Source: Lanius collurio (Eukaryota > Chordata > Aves > Passeriformes > Laniidae). Taken from it: a DNA stretch of 64,000 nucleotides. The position numbers were made by a program, and so were the translations under genes. The stretch is from positions 14,832,025 to 14,896,024 of the forward strand of contig JACBWW010000018.1 in NCBI GenBank assembly GCA_020086605.1, written 5' to 3'. Below the pieces are notes generated by a model that was not told the origin of the DNA, ran no database searches, and was given only the letters and a program-made list of their open reading frames with translations. Position 1 is the first letter of the stretch. Each line of letters starts with the position of its first letter. Shown here piece by piece: positions 14,901 through 27,796 of the stretch.

Positions 14901-16066
14901 TCAAGGACAAGTCTGTAAGTTTACACAGTAACTGTGCACATGCTACTAAAATGAAAGATGAGTTTATAGGAAGGTCTCTGCAGAAAGGATGGAAACTCAG
15001 AGCCTCTGTGTGCAGGGGGACACTTTCAAAAGAGCACAAATCTGATTTCATTCTGCTTTTGCTCCATTTGCAGACTTGAACAAGAGTAAATCTAAACAGA
15101 CTCCAGTCACTACTTTGGTTCTGCTGGAGAAGTATCACTTCTCAGTTACTTAAAAGAAATGTAGCAATGAAAACAACCAAAAAAGACACAAACCAAAGAG
15201 AAGGCTTGCATGGCTAGTGGGTGTGCACCTACTGCTCACCTATCCCTTTGATACTTTTTACTTTCGGGACTTTACTAAGAGAAATACAGCAAACATGTAG
15301 CTGCATACATCCTACAGACCCACACACATGTAAGAAATTAGACCAGGCATGAGACTAGGAAGGAAAGACAAGGCTCGAACATATCTAGGATGATTTTATG
15401 AGATCTCAAGAACTGCCCTTTATAAAGTGCCACCGGGGTGTCACCACTTCCTCTGATAAAATAGATGACATCTCACCAGAACTTAAATAGCTCCACTCAA
15501 GCACTACCTAGATGAGTGACAAAAATTAGCCAAGTCCCTGTCACCCCTGCAGTCCTTGTCTAGACACAGCAGAGAAGTGTGAATTCCAGTCTGCCTTGCT
15601 GGGCTACAGCCACCCTGACAGCTGAGCTCCAGTCCAAGCCACTTCGTGAGATGTGGATATCTGGATCCTTCTGGCAGCATGACAGACAAAAGTTAACACA
15701 ACAGAAAAACAGCAAGAAAATAAAAGCACAAAAGTGCTTGTGAACTGAGCAGGTTTTAATTCACAAGCCATTGTTGGTTGAAAGTTGAGGCGAATGAAAT
15801 GCCATTTTTTGAGAGTATTTTTCTAACCATCTCCGTGGCAATCTGACAATCGGGATCAGAGGCCCTTTGCTCAGAGGTGCAGCAGCTTTTGAGCTGGTGC
15901 CCCCTCAGAGCAGCTGCGCCCTTCTCCCCATTGACAGCCACATCTGGATGCTATCAGGAGGAACTGGCACGCCTGCTTGCAACAAATACCAAGCACTTAG
16001 CAAATTGACTCCAGAAGTCAATGCTGGCCCCTTTCCCACTCTGTGTTTATGCAACGTGCCACTAAC

Positions 16067-16189
16067 CTGTTGAGTCCGAGGTTTGTATGGAGAGCTGCTC
16101 TCCAGGTCGGCCAGGATGCTGGTCAGAGAGTCAATTTCTGCATCTAAACTGGACCGCCTCTCCTCAAGTGTCTTGCCACCAGGATTCAC
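16067..16189 (-). CDS. LPP: LPP internal coding exon with leucine-rich nuclear-export-like segment
   Basis: On the minus strand these 123 bp encode exactly 41 residues, from VNPGGKTLEERR through SLDAEIDSLTSILADLE to SSSPYKPRTQQ. The match to human LPP is near-perfect (NPGGKTLEERRSSLDAEIDS and onward, with ECSSPYKPR in human). The exon directly follows the 35810-35922 exon in the protein, joining ...YNVQ to VNPGG.... The acceptor is a T-rich tract ending TTCTTTAAG; the donor is CAG|GTTAGT, weaker than usual at +3. Both flanking introns are phase 0, so the exon is symmetric. The L/I-spaced stretch IDSLTSILADL fits the leucine-rich nuclear export region reported for human LPP, and probably forms a short amphipathic helix. 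The first residue is Val where human LPP has Gly, at the exon edge. An ATG-started ORF spans 15905-16300, but its flanks beyond the splice sites are intronic. The rest of the proline-rich region and the LIM domains are not in the window. Confidence 0.97.
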
Positions 16190-17941
16190 CTTAAAGAAGA
16201 AAGAAAAGTTATTCAAGCTACTTGGCCTGGCACATGGTTTCTTACTGTCCTCACGGAGCTGTACCCATGGCCAGCAATAACTCTTGGGCTGCAGGGACAA
16301 ACATGCTCAAATGCTATGGCTCCCTCCAGAACTGACAGCAAGCCTCCATCTCACAGGAATTTATGCTGCTTTGGGGCCTTTCTTCACATATTTGCCACAA
16401 GGGTCCCATTGTGTTAAATTGACTTGGAGGATTAGCAATTCTGCAATCCACTTCTGAGGTGAAGAGTCACACCATCCCCACACCGTAAGATGGAGAAGAT
16501 GTGTTTTAGAAGGATGCTTGTCAGGGAAAACAGAGCTGGAGACAGGCTTGGAGCACCTGGATCCTGAGAGCATCTCTTCTGACATGTCCTCATCCCAGGC
16601 AAAGCACAAACAGAACAGAGCTACAAGCCACAGCAGGCAGCGACTGGCCACGTGCACCTATTCTTATTTTAAATCAATTCTTGGTAGGTGTACTTGTCTG
16701 ATTCAACACTTCTTCACAAATTCCATCTGAAAAATTAGCTCCTTCAAGGAGGAGTGAAAAAGTTCAATCCATTTCTAGCAGATTGAAGGTGAAGGGTGTG
16801 ATTTGCAACAAGAAGTCACAAATTACGTAAGTAAGGTCCTTGTGGAAAGGCTTTTATGCAGGAAAGCTCATGCTCAGAGAAAATGCCAACATGCAGCCAG
16901 GAGCCTTCCTAATTCTATACCTTTTGCTTGCTTTCTGCTTTCAAAACAGCTCAGACCCATTTGTACCCAGGTTGGTAGGGATGCTCAGTTGGAAAAGATG
17001 ATGAATTTTCACCTCCACAGCACCCACCTCAAAAAGTAAAACCCAGAACTCAGCAGCACAGCAGAGCATGTGACCTCCAAGCCACTGTTCAAGGGCAGCA
17101 CTGCAATCCCTGCTAGAATAAGCATTTTAAAAGAGGGCTCATTCACATGCTTTGTTTTTGATAAATCCACCTGGTCCAAAATCTCTGGGAAGGACCTCGG
17201 TGCTGAACAGCCCAAACCAACAGCAGGACCTCTCAACAGGGCACAGAAGAAGGTAAAGGCAGGAAGCACCTTCCTCTTCAACATTTTCAGTGCTTTGGGA
17301 ATTAGTCAGCTCCACTAGGAGCGGGAAATTTAAGAAAACCAGCTGAGGATGATCCCTGCCGTGTGCAAAGTAAGTAACAGGGGCTAGCCCTGCTGAGCCA
17401 GCCCACCATCAGGGCATGCACAGAAACCAAAGTTCTTGAGTCAAGTGAAATATTACACTGAAAGGCTTTTCTCAACTTGAGTTATTTTTCCTTTATTCTT
17501 CCACGTTTTACTTATCTGCAAATCCCCCATACAGGACAGAGTCTCTCCACATATGAGCAACCACAGAGCTCGGTGCAGAAGAACTCATTCAGAGCTTGAC
17601 AAGGTCAATAATAAAAATACTAAAGAATTACCTAACAACTCACCTAATTTCAACTGCAAAGACTGTTCAGACCATACCAGCACCTTCCCAAAGACAATCC
17701 AGCTCTCTCACCAAGTTACTTCAAATTTCCAAGTGAAAAATTTGCCTCTTACTTTGGCTCACTGGCTGTTGCATATAGTTTTTATTTAAATTTCATTTTA
17801 GGAGCAGTCAATCATTACCTGTTTTAAAGAACTCCCCAGTCATCAATCTGACACATAAATGGCAAAGAAAGACAAGATATGCAAAGTAGGCAGCCTCTGA
17901 TCAGCCAAACTTATATACGTGCTGAGGCATTCATTAGCTCC

Positions 17942-17953
17942 TAATGATCATTA
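17942..17953. promoter_or_regulatory. Palindromic paired-homeodomain site (P4 type)
   Basis: TAATGATCATTA is a perfect 12-bp palindrome made of two inverted TAAT cores four bases apart, the P4 arrangement bound by paired-class homeodomain dimers. It lies in an AT-rich block (about 17888-17995) with additional TAAT/ATTA cores, which resembles a conserved developmental enhancer core. Confidence 0.35.
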
Positions 17954-20900
17954 AATCTTATTGGATTATAATAAATTTGGCTTGACTAACAAGAAAATGG
18001 AAGTTCCAATGTGGTTTATGGAAGAACACACCACTTAAAAGGCTGAGCGTGAGGTTAGAAAATATTTACAGATTCAACTCTTCCCTATTTTTATTACAGA
18101 GCCAAAGTCTTTCCATCCAAACTGTTGTTCAAAAAAAGAAATATTTTTCACAGAAATTAGCCCAGACCATTACTCCTGGCTAACTGCAGGCACCTGGATT
18201 TTTAACACTGCAAAAGTACAACTTCTTTTCCACTTCATGGCTCTTGTTTGGTTTTTCTCCATCTTCCAGTTGTTGGCCTGTAACTGCCACAGGCTTCTCA
18301 AACAGAAAATCTGTGATTGCTCCACTCCAGAGAATTTTGAAGCTAAGCAGCCAAAAGTCAGCCTGGAAAGGAGAGGGGACATGCAAAGGGCATTCAAGGC
18401 CCCAACATGTGAGGTGATAAATCAAGCCAATGGCAGATCCAGGAGTAACACTGGCGTCCACACAGGACCTGCTTGGTACCCTGACCCTGGAGAGAAGGGA
18501 TGGTGGCAGATGAGAAGATCAGCCAATTTCATTTCTGCTTCTTAGCATTTCTGGGCCACATTATTCCCAGGTTCTCATTCCCCAGAACAATTACGCAACA
18601 GCTGACTAGCAAATGCTGCAGAACAAGTTATAAGGTTGTAAAAGTTAAATGTCCTTAGGAAACCTAGAAAAACAAAACAAAATAGCATAGAAGCATCTCT
18701 ATTGATTCTGGACTCTGATTTATTTATTCAATTAAAACACAATCAACATAGATTAAGAGCTCAACTCTACAAATGCAGGAGCATAATGCAGTGCAACAGT
18801 GGCAACGAATGATATTACTGATGTGCACCAGGGCCTACTGGGGCAGGAATGGACTTCAACGACATTTTAGAAATTATAATCCTCACAAAGACAGATTTCT
18901 GCTTGCTTTTTCTTTCCCATTCCCCAAAATTTTGAATTTTCTCTCTCCTCACAGTGTTCCATATTCAACGGAAGGATTTGCTGCGTGGGCAAACTGGAGC
19001 ACTCGCAACACCAGCTGTAGCAAGAGAGGGTTAAATTATTCCTCTTCCCATGCACTTTGTCATGACGTTGCTATTAAAGTTTTATGATATTGTTCTGGAA
19101 CAAAACCCGAGCTCAGGTCCCAAGGCACAACAGGTTCGCACAGGTCTGCTCCGAGGAGCCCAGGCTGGTTGAGCTCAGAGCCCCGCAGATACAAACACCG
19201 GAACCAGAGGGAACTGCTAATTCTATTTCTGTCCGGATTTATGGCATTGTTGCAGACATGTCACTTGTGCAGCCCCTCTTCCAGCCAGCAGAATATGGAA
19301 AAATGGGTTTAAAAAGAAAAAGGATGCTATCTTTGGCTCAGCCAACGTGAGTTCGACAAAAAGCAAATGTAAGCCAACCCAGTCCAACAAATTACTCATG
19401 CCAGAGACTATCCACTCACGTGAACTTCTGCAACGCCTACACTCCTATCCCCTGGCTCAGTCTCTGCTGTGAGTTAAAAGAGAGAAAAACAGCAGAGAGC
19501 TTCTTCACTGCTTGGCTTGTTTGTCTGCCCCTGAATTTCTGGTGTGCAGCTCAGAGCAGCTCTGATGGTAATCCACTCCTGAGCCACATCAACCCACTCT
19601 GCTCTGACAAAAATTTGCTTTACTTTTGCTAATCCTACAACCCAACAGCAGTCAGTGCCACAGGTCCCCCTGCAGCACTCCAAGGAACATTCATTATAGA
19701 ACATGCAGTGCAGAGGTCAACACAGGGTCTCAAATTTTGCCTCACTGTGCTAAAAGGGTTGTAAGACTATTCAACGAGCTAAAAGACAAGAAAAGCATAA
19801 TGATTTCCCTAGATGTCACCTCTTCCTACAACCCTAGATCAACTTCTCTTATCATATTTTGCAGTTTTCAGCAGGGAAACAATAACGTCTCTTGTTTAAC
19901 CAAGCCAGCTCCTTGCAGTGGGCTCAAAAAGAAGAATCTGGCTCCCAGATGTCTTCCCTAGATTCTGCTCCAAATTCCTTTCCCTACCCAGACCCAGCCA
20001 TCTCTCTTTTATTCTGTTTTCCCCTCTCTCCATGCCCTGCTTGCTGCCCTGAAGGGCTGTAGCTCAGGCCAGGCATTAGCCCATGGGATGAGAGATGCAA
20101 TGTGGGCTGCCAGGTTGGCCTCTGAACCAAATCACTGATGCCAGGTGGTGTTGCTGTGTTGGGAAAACATGGAGGGTGGCTCAGCAGCAGTGACCTGATG
20201 ACACGGGCAGCAGGATACAAGTAACTCTAGAGCCTCAGTGTATATTTTCTACCAACGCAAGGCAATGGCCAAACCCTTGAATACTTTGGAATCATCAGGA
20301 CTTTCCTCAGTGAAGTGCAATTTTCCAGCATCGATATCCACCATCTCCCATCCACCTCAAAAGTTTTGTCTAACAGAGGTTGAGCTCTGCACATTTGCAT
20401 GTTTCCTGAGTGCTGTGGCCAGCTCATCCTCTGAACTGTGTCCCAGGAACGTGAGCTGTCGTTAGTGGGAAATACAGTGCTGGTTTATCTGTGCAGACAC
20501 GTCCAAGACAGCAGAGCTGCAGCTAAGCACACAACTTTCCTTGTAGCATCAGCTCACTCCACACACCGTGCTATCACAAGTCACTGATAACCTCCTAACT
20601 CACAAGTGAAAGCCTGCAGATGAACACCATGGATATTAGGAAAGGTCACACACAGCTAATGACTCAAAACAAAGCTGGGGGCCCACAGTGCCTGCTGCTC
20701 CTGTTACACATTGGTTTAACTGGGAGCCTGAGGTGCTTGGGAGCTTTCTTTGAGCTGTAACACATCAACACTTCTTGCATTTACACATCCAAGAACAGTG
20801 AAAAGCAGGAAAGCCTTCTGTGGCAAAGGAAGGATTAATGTAACAAGAGAAGAAAGTGGAATTTAGGCAAATCAGGAGTTGTGAGCAAGCAGATAGTACC

Positions 20901-23900
20901 GAAGGACTTCTGCCCTGAAAGACATTACTATCTTTTCCTCCAGCAAAAGCCAGTGACCCACAGATGCAGTGGTAGAGCTGATAAATTCAGTGCCCACTGC
21001 CTGCTTCCAACAGGTTTCACCCATGGCAGCCCCTCACCACACTCTGTAGGCTGTTGTAATTCTGGGACAGGCACTGAGGTGGTGAGAAGAGTAAATAAAA
21101 CAGGAGTGAGCCTCTCCTTATGCTCCATGGCCTTGGGCACTGGGCTTAGACAGAGATGCATCCTTAGAAGGATGCAGTTCTTATTTCCTGTTTTAGCTGG
21201 GGACAGCTGAGGGACAGAAAAGTGTTTGATTTCAATGGTATCCACTGTACTTACAAGAAGAGACTGTGAGAAATGCTAGCCAGGGAGAAGAAAGGAAGTG
21301 ATTCACTCTCGCTATACTTCAGGCTGGGGGTTGTGTTTAGTTTTTCCTTTTTTTTTCCTCTTTCTTTGCACTTTCTCTAACAATATCACTGCCAGAGGCA
21401 AGGTCCTTTTCAGACACACACCCCTGCTACCTCGTCTCTTATTCATTCTTCTTTCCAAGGTCACAAAAGCTGTCTAAAGTCCCAAAAGACACTGCAGTGG
21501 CAAAAAAAGATGCATACTGGAGGGCATCTATCAAGAATCTGAAGCACCCTTAAGAGTTGCTGTGTCTATTCTCCCCTAAGCCTACAGAGAAGTGTAAGTA
21601 TTTTCTTTCAAATTCCCTAATGTAAATTTAAACAGTCCCAAGAGGCTGCCCCCCCACGCAGGCACATGGAGACAAGAGCTGACTACAACATGCAGGGCAA
21701 GCAGGGTCTGAGATGCTTGATTGATGCCTAATCTCCGTTCCAGGCACCAAGGAGGGCTGGAAAAGAAGTCGTACCCTTTAAAAACAGAAAGATTGAGTCT
21801 TTTGAAACAAATCTGAAATGATGGAAGATTTCAGCAGATGTGACCGCAGTGATTTCACCAGATGTGATTGTATCAAGGATCTAATAGAAAAGAACTTCCC
21901 TGCTGTTCCATCAGGCTGAAGCCAGGCCTGAAATATCCTTTTTAGTCTTTTGATGACATCAAGGATAAAAGCCAAAAGGAAACTAGGTTTTGATTTATTT
22001 TTTCCCTTGCTCTTTCCTTTTTTTTCAGGCACAGAATAGTTTTACCTGGTTTGTGTTGCTGGATATTAGCAAGACCAAAGGAAAACACTTCAAAAGTTTA
22101 AAGAGGGCTGTTCAAAGACACCATTTGGTGTCTCTCAGACACCACTGTCATTTAACTGAGCAACATTTCTTTAACTCCATCCACTTTTGAAGAGGCAAGT
22201 TGGGCCTACCTGGAACAGGGCTTAAATGGGGTAGCAGTGATCATCTATGAAACACCAGCTTTGACCCAAAAGGGCCAATAAATGTGCCAAATATCTTTCC
22301 TTGGCAAAGTCCATACCAGCAGCTGTGCCACAGCAAACTGCAGGAGGCACAGTGGGGTGAAGGGAGCTGTGCTCAGCCATATCTACAGTGATTATTCTGG
22401 GGTAGCAATGGTCCCACATTAAATTCTCGACTCATGGAAAACACAAATAGCACTGAGCATCCAGACTGAACTCATTTCTGAAGCAACAAGGTGTGATAAA
22501 GAATTGCATGGGCTTTCAGCTAAACAAACAAGCAGATGAAAGAAAGCTATTTGTTAAGCATGGCTAGGAGACACCTTGCAAAACCTTAACAACTGACTTA
22601 AAAACTCACTGTGGTGTAGGAAGCTTATGAAAAGGACAAATAATAAAAACATTTTTAAAAAGAAAAATACAGAGAAAGCAGATAACAGAAGAAAGCATGA
22701 AACTGGAAAGCATCAGTCTCAAAACAAAGAAAAGGGGGTAGGTGTTTTGTCACACAACACACTGCTAAGCTGCAGAGCTACTTCTGCTTCAAGACATTGT
22801 GGTTGCTATGAATTTATATGGATTTCAAAAGCAGCAGGAGAAACACATGGAAGAAAACTCCAAGATACATAATAAAAATAAAATGTTCTGTGATTCTCTT
22901 TTACATTTTTCTCTGGTCACCAGTGATTGATTTGGCTCCAGAGACATTCACATGAAGTCTCCACTTGTATTTTCCATCCACCTGCTGACACCTACCAGAA
23001 GTCACCTTTGCTGGTGGGTACATTCCAGACACTGCAGGTAAATATCTGACCACAGCCCTAGGTGCCAGGGTTTGGACCAACACCTGGAAGCCCATTTCTT
23101 CCTTTATTTTAGCAGAGACAACTAAAATCACAGCCAACTGCACTCAGCCTCCTGGGATGCATAGATGAAAGAAAGCAAAGACTTTGTTGCAGTTATGAAT
23201 CTGAATGATAATAAAGATTTATATTTCCCTAGAGATCAGTGTGACAGGCACTGCTCACATATAATCCCCAGGAAACATCCTTGTCCCAAGGAACTTCTTG
23301 TCAATGGGACACCAGCTCTGGGAAGAGAATGCAGGTAGAGGGGTGAGAGTGAGGTGCTGAAACTTGGAAGATACAACCAAGCTCATCCAGGTCACCAGAT
23401 GAAGACACTAATCCACTGGGCCAAGCCAGCTTCTTAAAGGGCATTTCATCATCTGTAATTGCCATCTGAGACCTGACAAAACATTCCAGAAGACAACAAA
23501 CCCCTGTCCAAGACATCCAAGCTCCAGCTGCAATTTGGTTGCAGAATGGCCCCAATTTCACATGACCAGAAGGCTGGGTCTGAGCCAGTCCCAGGGCCAG
23601 CAACTGGATTGTGGGCCAGTGGGGCCCGTGGTCATCTTCAATCACTGTTTAATGAGCTGTTGTATTCTATTTATGCTGATCAGGGCCCCAATCCCAACAC
23701 CAGCACCTTGGAGGGGGCAGGATGCCACCAGTGTGGATGAGCAGTAGAGTAATCCAGGACTACACTCTCTTCCAGCAGCTCCTGCCCCTAACACTGGAGG
23801 GAAGATTTTGCCACAAACACCCATGGTTAGTCCAGAATTCTCAAGAGGATACAGCCATGGTTATTAGATGAATGAGCAGAAATAAAAAAAAAAGGATTGA

Positions 23901-26900
23901 AGTGCATCACTGAAGTTTAGCCAACAGGATCCATGGCCTGGGGCACGCTCTGCTGAAGCCCTGGATCAAACGGCAGCAGTGGATGACTGGTTGATTTGAT
24001 GGGACATGGACAATAGACCACGAGAAGATCTGCAACACTCCCTGCCCCTCTGCCACCCCTGAGGACAACAGATGGCAATTACACAACAGGAATAAAGAAG
24101 ATGCAGCAAAGAGCACTCAACAAGATCCTCCTTGCAGCCCCGGAGTGTGTTTGTAGGTGCCCTGAAACTGCAGATGCCAACACAGAGGTCCTGTGCTGCC
24201 CCCTCAGCTCCATCTGCTCTGCCTCAGAGCAGTGTACCCAGCTCCTGCTGCATCACAGGCTGACACCTCCACCTCAGGCATTTAAACCTGCACTGAGCTT
24301 TTGGGGGTTTCTCACTGTTGTGTTTTGCTCATGGAAAGAAGTCCTGGAAATGTTGAGGTTGGCTAAATGGGGCTTTTAAAAGTGCAGTGCTTCTCTGGGC
24401 CTCTACACTGAAAACCAGCACAACGACAAATGTCTTTCTGTTGACCAGAGGATCTTCACATCATGGGCCAGAGAGCATGTGGGGAAAAGCACCAGGATCC
24501 TCAGCACATGAAAGCAACAGGATGGATTTGATAAGGAACAGTCAGGGGATGAAGAGAGAGGAGGAGTCCCATGAGCGACATCTGCCAGAGCAGCAGACCT
24601 GACAGCCCTGAGAGTTTACTTAACATGTCTGATCAAAAGCTTTGGGAGTCTCGTCTGTGCTAAGTGCTACCAGATGCAAAATCAGCAGCAAGATGAGAAG
24701 TGTATTAATAAACTAAGGAGGCACATAAAGTTATTTGAAAACTGAATGGGGAAGGTGGGGAGAGAAGGGGGAGAATAAAACTAGTTTATTTTTCCATTAA
24801 GGCAATTTAATATTCTCCGGGTGGAGTTACAATTACTTGTCCTTGGGAATTACATTGAATTCGTGAAGCATTCCTGTTCATCAGCAGAATATACAATAAG
24901 AACTGGGATATATAATTTTTTTCTTTACAGTTTGGGCAGGACAGTACTACTTGTCTGTCCACAGGGCAAGAACAGCTGGCCATGAAATCTTTTTGACCCA
25001 GCACGACTTTCACTGACTTTAACTTTACAGCAGCAGGGAATAGATCCCTTTTCTTTTAATTAATGCAATTACATTAGGACTCATTATTGACAATTATGGT
25101 GACTGTTAAAAGTTTCCCCTTTATTTGCGCACTCCCCCACCAACTTAAAATCTGCTCCAATATCGTTATAAAATAATGTTTAATTAGCCATCAAGCAGAG
25201 CTGATGTTCCCCACAGAGTATTGCTGCTTACAGAAAAAACGAGAAATAGGAGAACATAGTGGATATTTCATCATCTGCCTCCAAGGGGAACCATAACCAA
25301 AGAGCAGCCAATTACCCCAATACAGTTGCAAAGTTTAATCAATGTAGAAACCAAATAGCTCATTAAGTGTCCACTGCAATAATGGAAGACCTTCCCACTG
25401 ACTCGTATGCCATGAATGTTACATTTTTAAAAGATGCACGGTGATGTCAAAGAGCAGAAACTCCATTCCTCTTCACATCTTGGCCAAGTAGTGATCATCT
25501 TTCCTCTACTGGCATAAGAAAAGAGGTAAGAGCTGGATGCCTTGGACAGCACAGGATGTGTCTGACAAGCCATGAATTACACCCACCTGTGCACAAGGCA
25601 ATCTGTCACACCCAGCCCCTGATGCTGGATTTATATCTCAGAGGGGAAAACCACACCAAACACCTTCTCCTGCCAGGCACAAGGGAAGCACAGAGCTGAG
25701 GGTGATTTTACTTCTTTCAACACTTTTGGGGTGAGTCTGGCACATATTGTGTCCAGAATGGGAGGCAGCAGTTTAGGAACTTGAGACTCCCCAAAAAAGC
25801 AGAAAACAGCTGAAAAAGAGACACATAGAGAGCTCACTCTGTTTCATCTTTGAAGGAGACTGAGTAGCTCAATAGCAATATCTAAACAGCTCCACAAAAT
25901 TAAAATGCTAGATACCACAAAAATGTCCCATCTAGCAAAACAGAAAAACACACAGCAGTCAGGAGACCAAAGGTAGGGAAATTCCTGTTAGAAATACAGA
26001 GATACTCATTTATGGGTAATACTGCAGGCAATTGAACGTTAAAACAAACTTCCAAGATTTCTTCACCTCTTGATGTCTGTGGATCAAGGCAGGATGCCTT
26101 TGGTCTCCCTGGGTGACCAGGCAAAGCTTTGTGATCCACGATAGGCAGAAGGGCACAGCTGACAATTTAATGGCTCTGCCTGGCCCTCACCTCAACAGAG
26201 GTTTGAAAGAAACAGTTCTGCCACTCTGTAAAGATCTATTGACATCACTTTGTGTTTGCACCACTTTAACTGGAAATTAAATTTACATGAACAAACTCTA
26301 TCCCACACAAGACTGCATATTGTGACAGTTAAATAAAGAGCTTTTTAAAAGGCACATGTCTCAGGCAATTTAAATCAAAAAAGATAGGTTTTGTTAAAGC
26401 TACCAATTTCAGAAAATTAAGATTGACTAAAACTGTTTTTAAAAACTCCTTTTGGAATTTAATCACATATTGGAAACCCATATGCAGCTGTTTGTGTCAC
26501 CTGCAAAAAGACTGTATAAAACATAAGCATATGCTTAATTTTACACGTGTGCTTAAGTTCTATCAACTTTAACGAAGTTTAAGCACACAGCCAAGCTTTT
26601 CTGAATTTGAGAAAGCATTCCTGAGCATGGGCTGTGAAGCTATTAGGAAATCACCAATGAGAAAAAAAGTAAAATTAAAACTGGCTGGTCAATTTTCACA
26701 GCCTGAGTAAGCACTCAGTCCAGAAATTAAACATATAACATCTGAGTTTGTTTGCTTGTTTTGCTGTAATAGGAAGGGGTGAGTGCCAGAATGTTTGCAA
26801 GGATTCCCAGCGAATCTGGCAAAATGTCAGCAAAATGGATGTATAAAACTACATGAAAGTCAATGGCTTGGGTTTAGCTTCTGAGGAAATTAATCATGTT

Positions 26901-27044
26901 AAAAATCTACCATATGTCTCAAAGCTGAGAACAAGAAAATCTGGACACTGCCTCAGTCTACACATTTTTGGGGTGATCAATGGCTGCAGTTCATGGGGCA
27001 GGCAGGCCAAAGCTGGGCAAAGCTCACAGCCTGATTCACTGAAG

Positions 27045-27080
27045 AAGGTTCTTGCCTTCAAGAAATTTTCAGTCTCCTTT
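27045..27080 (+). repeat. Possible L2-like fragment
   Basis: 'aaggttcttgccttcaagaa' followed by 'attttcagtctccttt' resembles the L2 3' segment 'ggtccctgccctcaaggagc' / 'ttacagtcta', the same segment from which mammalian mir-28 derives. It is diverged and on the strand opposite to LPP. Confidence 0.32.
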
Positions 27081-27782
27081 TCCAAACCATTAGGCCCACT
27101 TCAACACTCCCTTCAAGGCTGCCAGATGTGTGTCTGGTATTGGATCTGGATGGCTGACCATGGGTTTTTATTTCTTTTCTAACAACTGTCTTGTTCAGAC
27201 ACCTTACATTCTACACATCTCCTAAGTGGGAACCTCAGCTGAAGAAAAGGGACCCAAATCACACAGAAAGCTGAACACAGATAATTTGTGCTGCCCTAAG
27301 ATGGAATCCACAGTGTGCAGATCCCTCCTGAGTGAGCTCCAAAGTTTAACTTGATACTGCCCACACGCAGATAAATGAACGTCAAGTGCTGTCTTTCAAT
27401 TAGAATCCATGCATCAGAAAAGGTGGTGCCCCCAGTACACATTAGTCCTCAGGAAAACAGCTTTTAACTGTATCTCTGCTTGGGGCCAACACAGCCACAG
27501 AAACCAAATTTCTGCACTGAAAATGTGTTCCTTACCTAAGTGTCTTAAAGAGGCTCACCCAGCCTCAGAACTGCCCACTGGCTGCTCCCTGAGGGCAGCC
27601 CTGCCACCACCGAGGGACACCAGGGTATCTGCAGAGCTCGGCAGGGGCACCCCGTGGGAACACACAGAGAGAGGGATTGCAGGGCTGAACTGGGGGATTT
27701 GCAGAGACAGGAGGAGGAAGGGGAGAGCAACTCAGGAGATGAAGAGGAAGGCCGGACCTTTAACGTGACAAGACATGAGACT

Positions 27783-27796
27783 GTTGCCATGGCAAA
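27783..27796 (+). promoter_or_regulatory. RFX X-box-like palindrome
   Basis: GTTGCCATGGCAAA matches the palindromic X-box consensus GTTGCCATGGCAAC in all but the last base. RFX factors bind such sites at ciliary and MHC class II genes. No promoter is visible next to it, so function is uncertain. Confidence 0.35.

Larger units (their letters stand above)
1..16066 (-). other. LPP: LPP intron, 5' part (intron following the 41-codon exon)
   Basis: This stretch starts, in transcription order, at the GTTAGT donor next to 16067 and runs out of the window. I find no coding exon: the next LPP exon should be long and encode the Pro/Gly/Tyr-rich region, and no minus-strand frame resembles it. Contents I can support are MIR-like relics near 1.14, 3.2 and 6.9 kb, a 16-bp tandem duplication near 4.75 kb, and a perfect inverted repeat at 11.9 kb. 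The rest is unique-looking A/T-rich intron with only short chance ORFs on both strands. Confidence 0.9.

Noticed and set aside
1..16000. Search for the large downstream LPP exon and LIM-domain exons (CxxC patterns)
   Set aside because: No long minus-strand frame or Cys/His LIM spacing is present in this part.
16190..16300. ATG-started N-terminal extension of the LPP export exon
   Set aside because: The pyrimidine tract and AG at the exon edge, and the exact match with the end of the upstream exon, show this is intron; not annotated as coding.
27020..27085. Sequence reminiscent of the mir-28 precursor, a microRNA hosted by an LPP intron in mammals
   Set aside because: The likeness is to the L2-derived segment only, it is on the strand opposite to LPP, and I see no matching second arm to form a hairpin.
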